In this document: positions 63,589 through 64,000 of the stretch, in pieces
Numbering within the stretch: position 1 is the first letter of the stretch
Layout of the letters: every line of letters starts with the position of its first letter
DNA from: Mesorhizobium sp. STM 4661
GTDB taxonomy: Bacteria; Pseudomonadota; Alphaproteobacteria; Rhizobiales; Rhizobiaceae
Length of the DNA stretch: 64,000 nt
Direction of reading: 5' to 3'
Assembly: GCF_000359125.1 (NCBI RefSeq)
Contig: NZ_CAAF010000055.1
Location: forward strand, 25,218-89,217
Notes under the pieces: model-generated
Seen by the model: only the letters and a program-made list of their open reading frames with translations
What the model was told of the DNA's origin: nothing
The model's database searches: none
Translations under genes and position numbers: made by a program

Positions 63589-64000
63589 CTACCAATCCAT
63601 CACCACCTTGCCGGAACTGCCGCTGCGCATGGCATCAAACCCGGCCTGGAAATCGTCGATGCCGATACGGTGGGTGATCAGGCCGCTGACATCCAGTGGG
63701 CCTTGCACCAGCGCAATCATCTTGTACCAGGTCTCGAACATCTCGCGGCCGTAGATGCCCTTCAGATGCAGCATCTTGAAGATGACCTTGTTCCAGTCGA
63801 TCTCGAAGCCGGTCGGCGCAATGCCGAGGATGGCGATCTTGCCGCCATTGTTCATGGTGTCGATCATGTCGCGGAAGGCAGGTGCCGCACCCGACATTTC
63901 CAGGCCGACGTCAAAACCCTCGGTCATGCCGAGCGCCGGCATGATTTCGCGCAGCTTTTCCTTGGACGCATCGACGACATGCTGGACGCCGAGCTTTTTT
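63589..64000 (-). CDS. tdh: L-threonine 3-dehydrogenase, C-terminal part (runs off the window)
   Basis: The frame is open to the window end, so the N-terminus is missing only because of the cut. The visible 137 residues match the last third of zinc-dependent threonine 3-dehydrogenase: EGFDVGLEMSGAAPAF, NNGGKIAILGIAP, GIYGREMFETWYKM and ITHRIGIDDFQAGF, ending SGKVVMDW. The enzyme oxidises L-threonine to 2-amino-3-oxobutyrate, with Kbl as partner. It is transcribed towards the cyclodeaminase gene. Confidence 0.93.
   Translation of the reverse strand, partial: KKLGVQHVVDASKEKLREIMPALGMTEGFDVGLEMSGAAPAFRDMIDTMNNGGKIAILGIAPTGFEIDWNKVIFKMLHLKGIYGREMFETWYKMIALVQGPLDVSGLITHRIGIDDFQAGFDAMRSGSSGKVVMDW

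Overview
The window looks like chromosomal DNA of an alphaproteobacterium of the order Hyphomicrobiales, most probably Mesorhizobium or a close relative. The grounds are high GC, an IalB-family protein, HspQ, DUF1289 and DUF971 proteins, a class III cyclase with a TPR tail, and rhizobial-type palindromic repeats. This is inference from gene content, not from a search.

Positions 1-44100 are mostly core or shell genome: hspQ; two divergent family 2 glycosyltransferases; an IalB protein; an orphan peptide-binding protein; a DsbA-like oxidoreductase; an SbmA/BacA-type ABC exporter; a wrecked mgtE; gor; an rpiA-DUF2059 operon; gph; tRNA-Val(CAC); a redox and cAMP-type block at 14.8-21.7 kb; an L,D-transpeptidase; a MarR/hydrolase pair; moaA, mobA and mobB for molybdenum cofactor; an amino-acid ABC transporter without its ATPase; DNA repair genes; a histidine kinase; cobT; and dusA. 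Several genes are decayed: mgtE has two internal losses, a thermonuclease gene has a one-base frameshift, and an acetyltransferase gene has lost its 3' half.

The most unusual protein is a 1411-residue fusion at 15572-19807. It joins a cytochrome P450, a membrane hairpin flanked by two similar modules, and a DyP-type peroxidase. Upstream on the same strand lies an adenylate cyclase, and a Crp/Fnr regulator converges on it.

Positions 44130-63340 are an accessory region entered through mobile-element debris: a clipped pyocin-activator-like gene, a dead IS256-family element and the first codons of an IS110-family transposase. It then carries (a) a tightly overlapping eight-gene operon for importing a peptide-like substrate and processing it with an M20 peptidase and two PLP enzymes, divergent from a LysR gene; and (b) a second unit with its own LysR regulator, an Fe(II)/2-oxoglutarate oxygenase, an aldehyde dehydrogenase, the last 70-odd codons of an amino-acid oxidase, a D-serine-dehydratase-like PLP enzyme, an acetyltransferase and an ornithine-cyclodeaminase-family enzyme. 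Together these suggest catabolism of peptide-derived, probably hydroxylated or D-configured amino acids. The window ends inside a threonine dehydrogenase gene.
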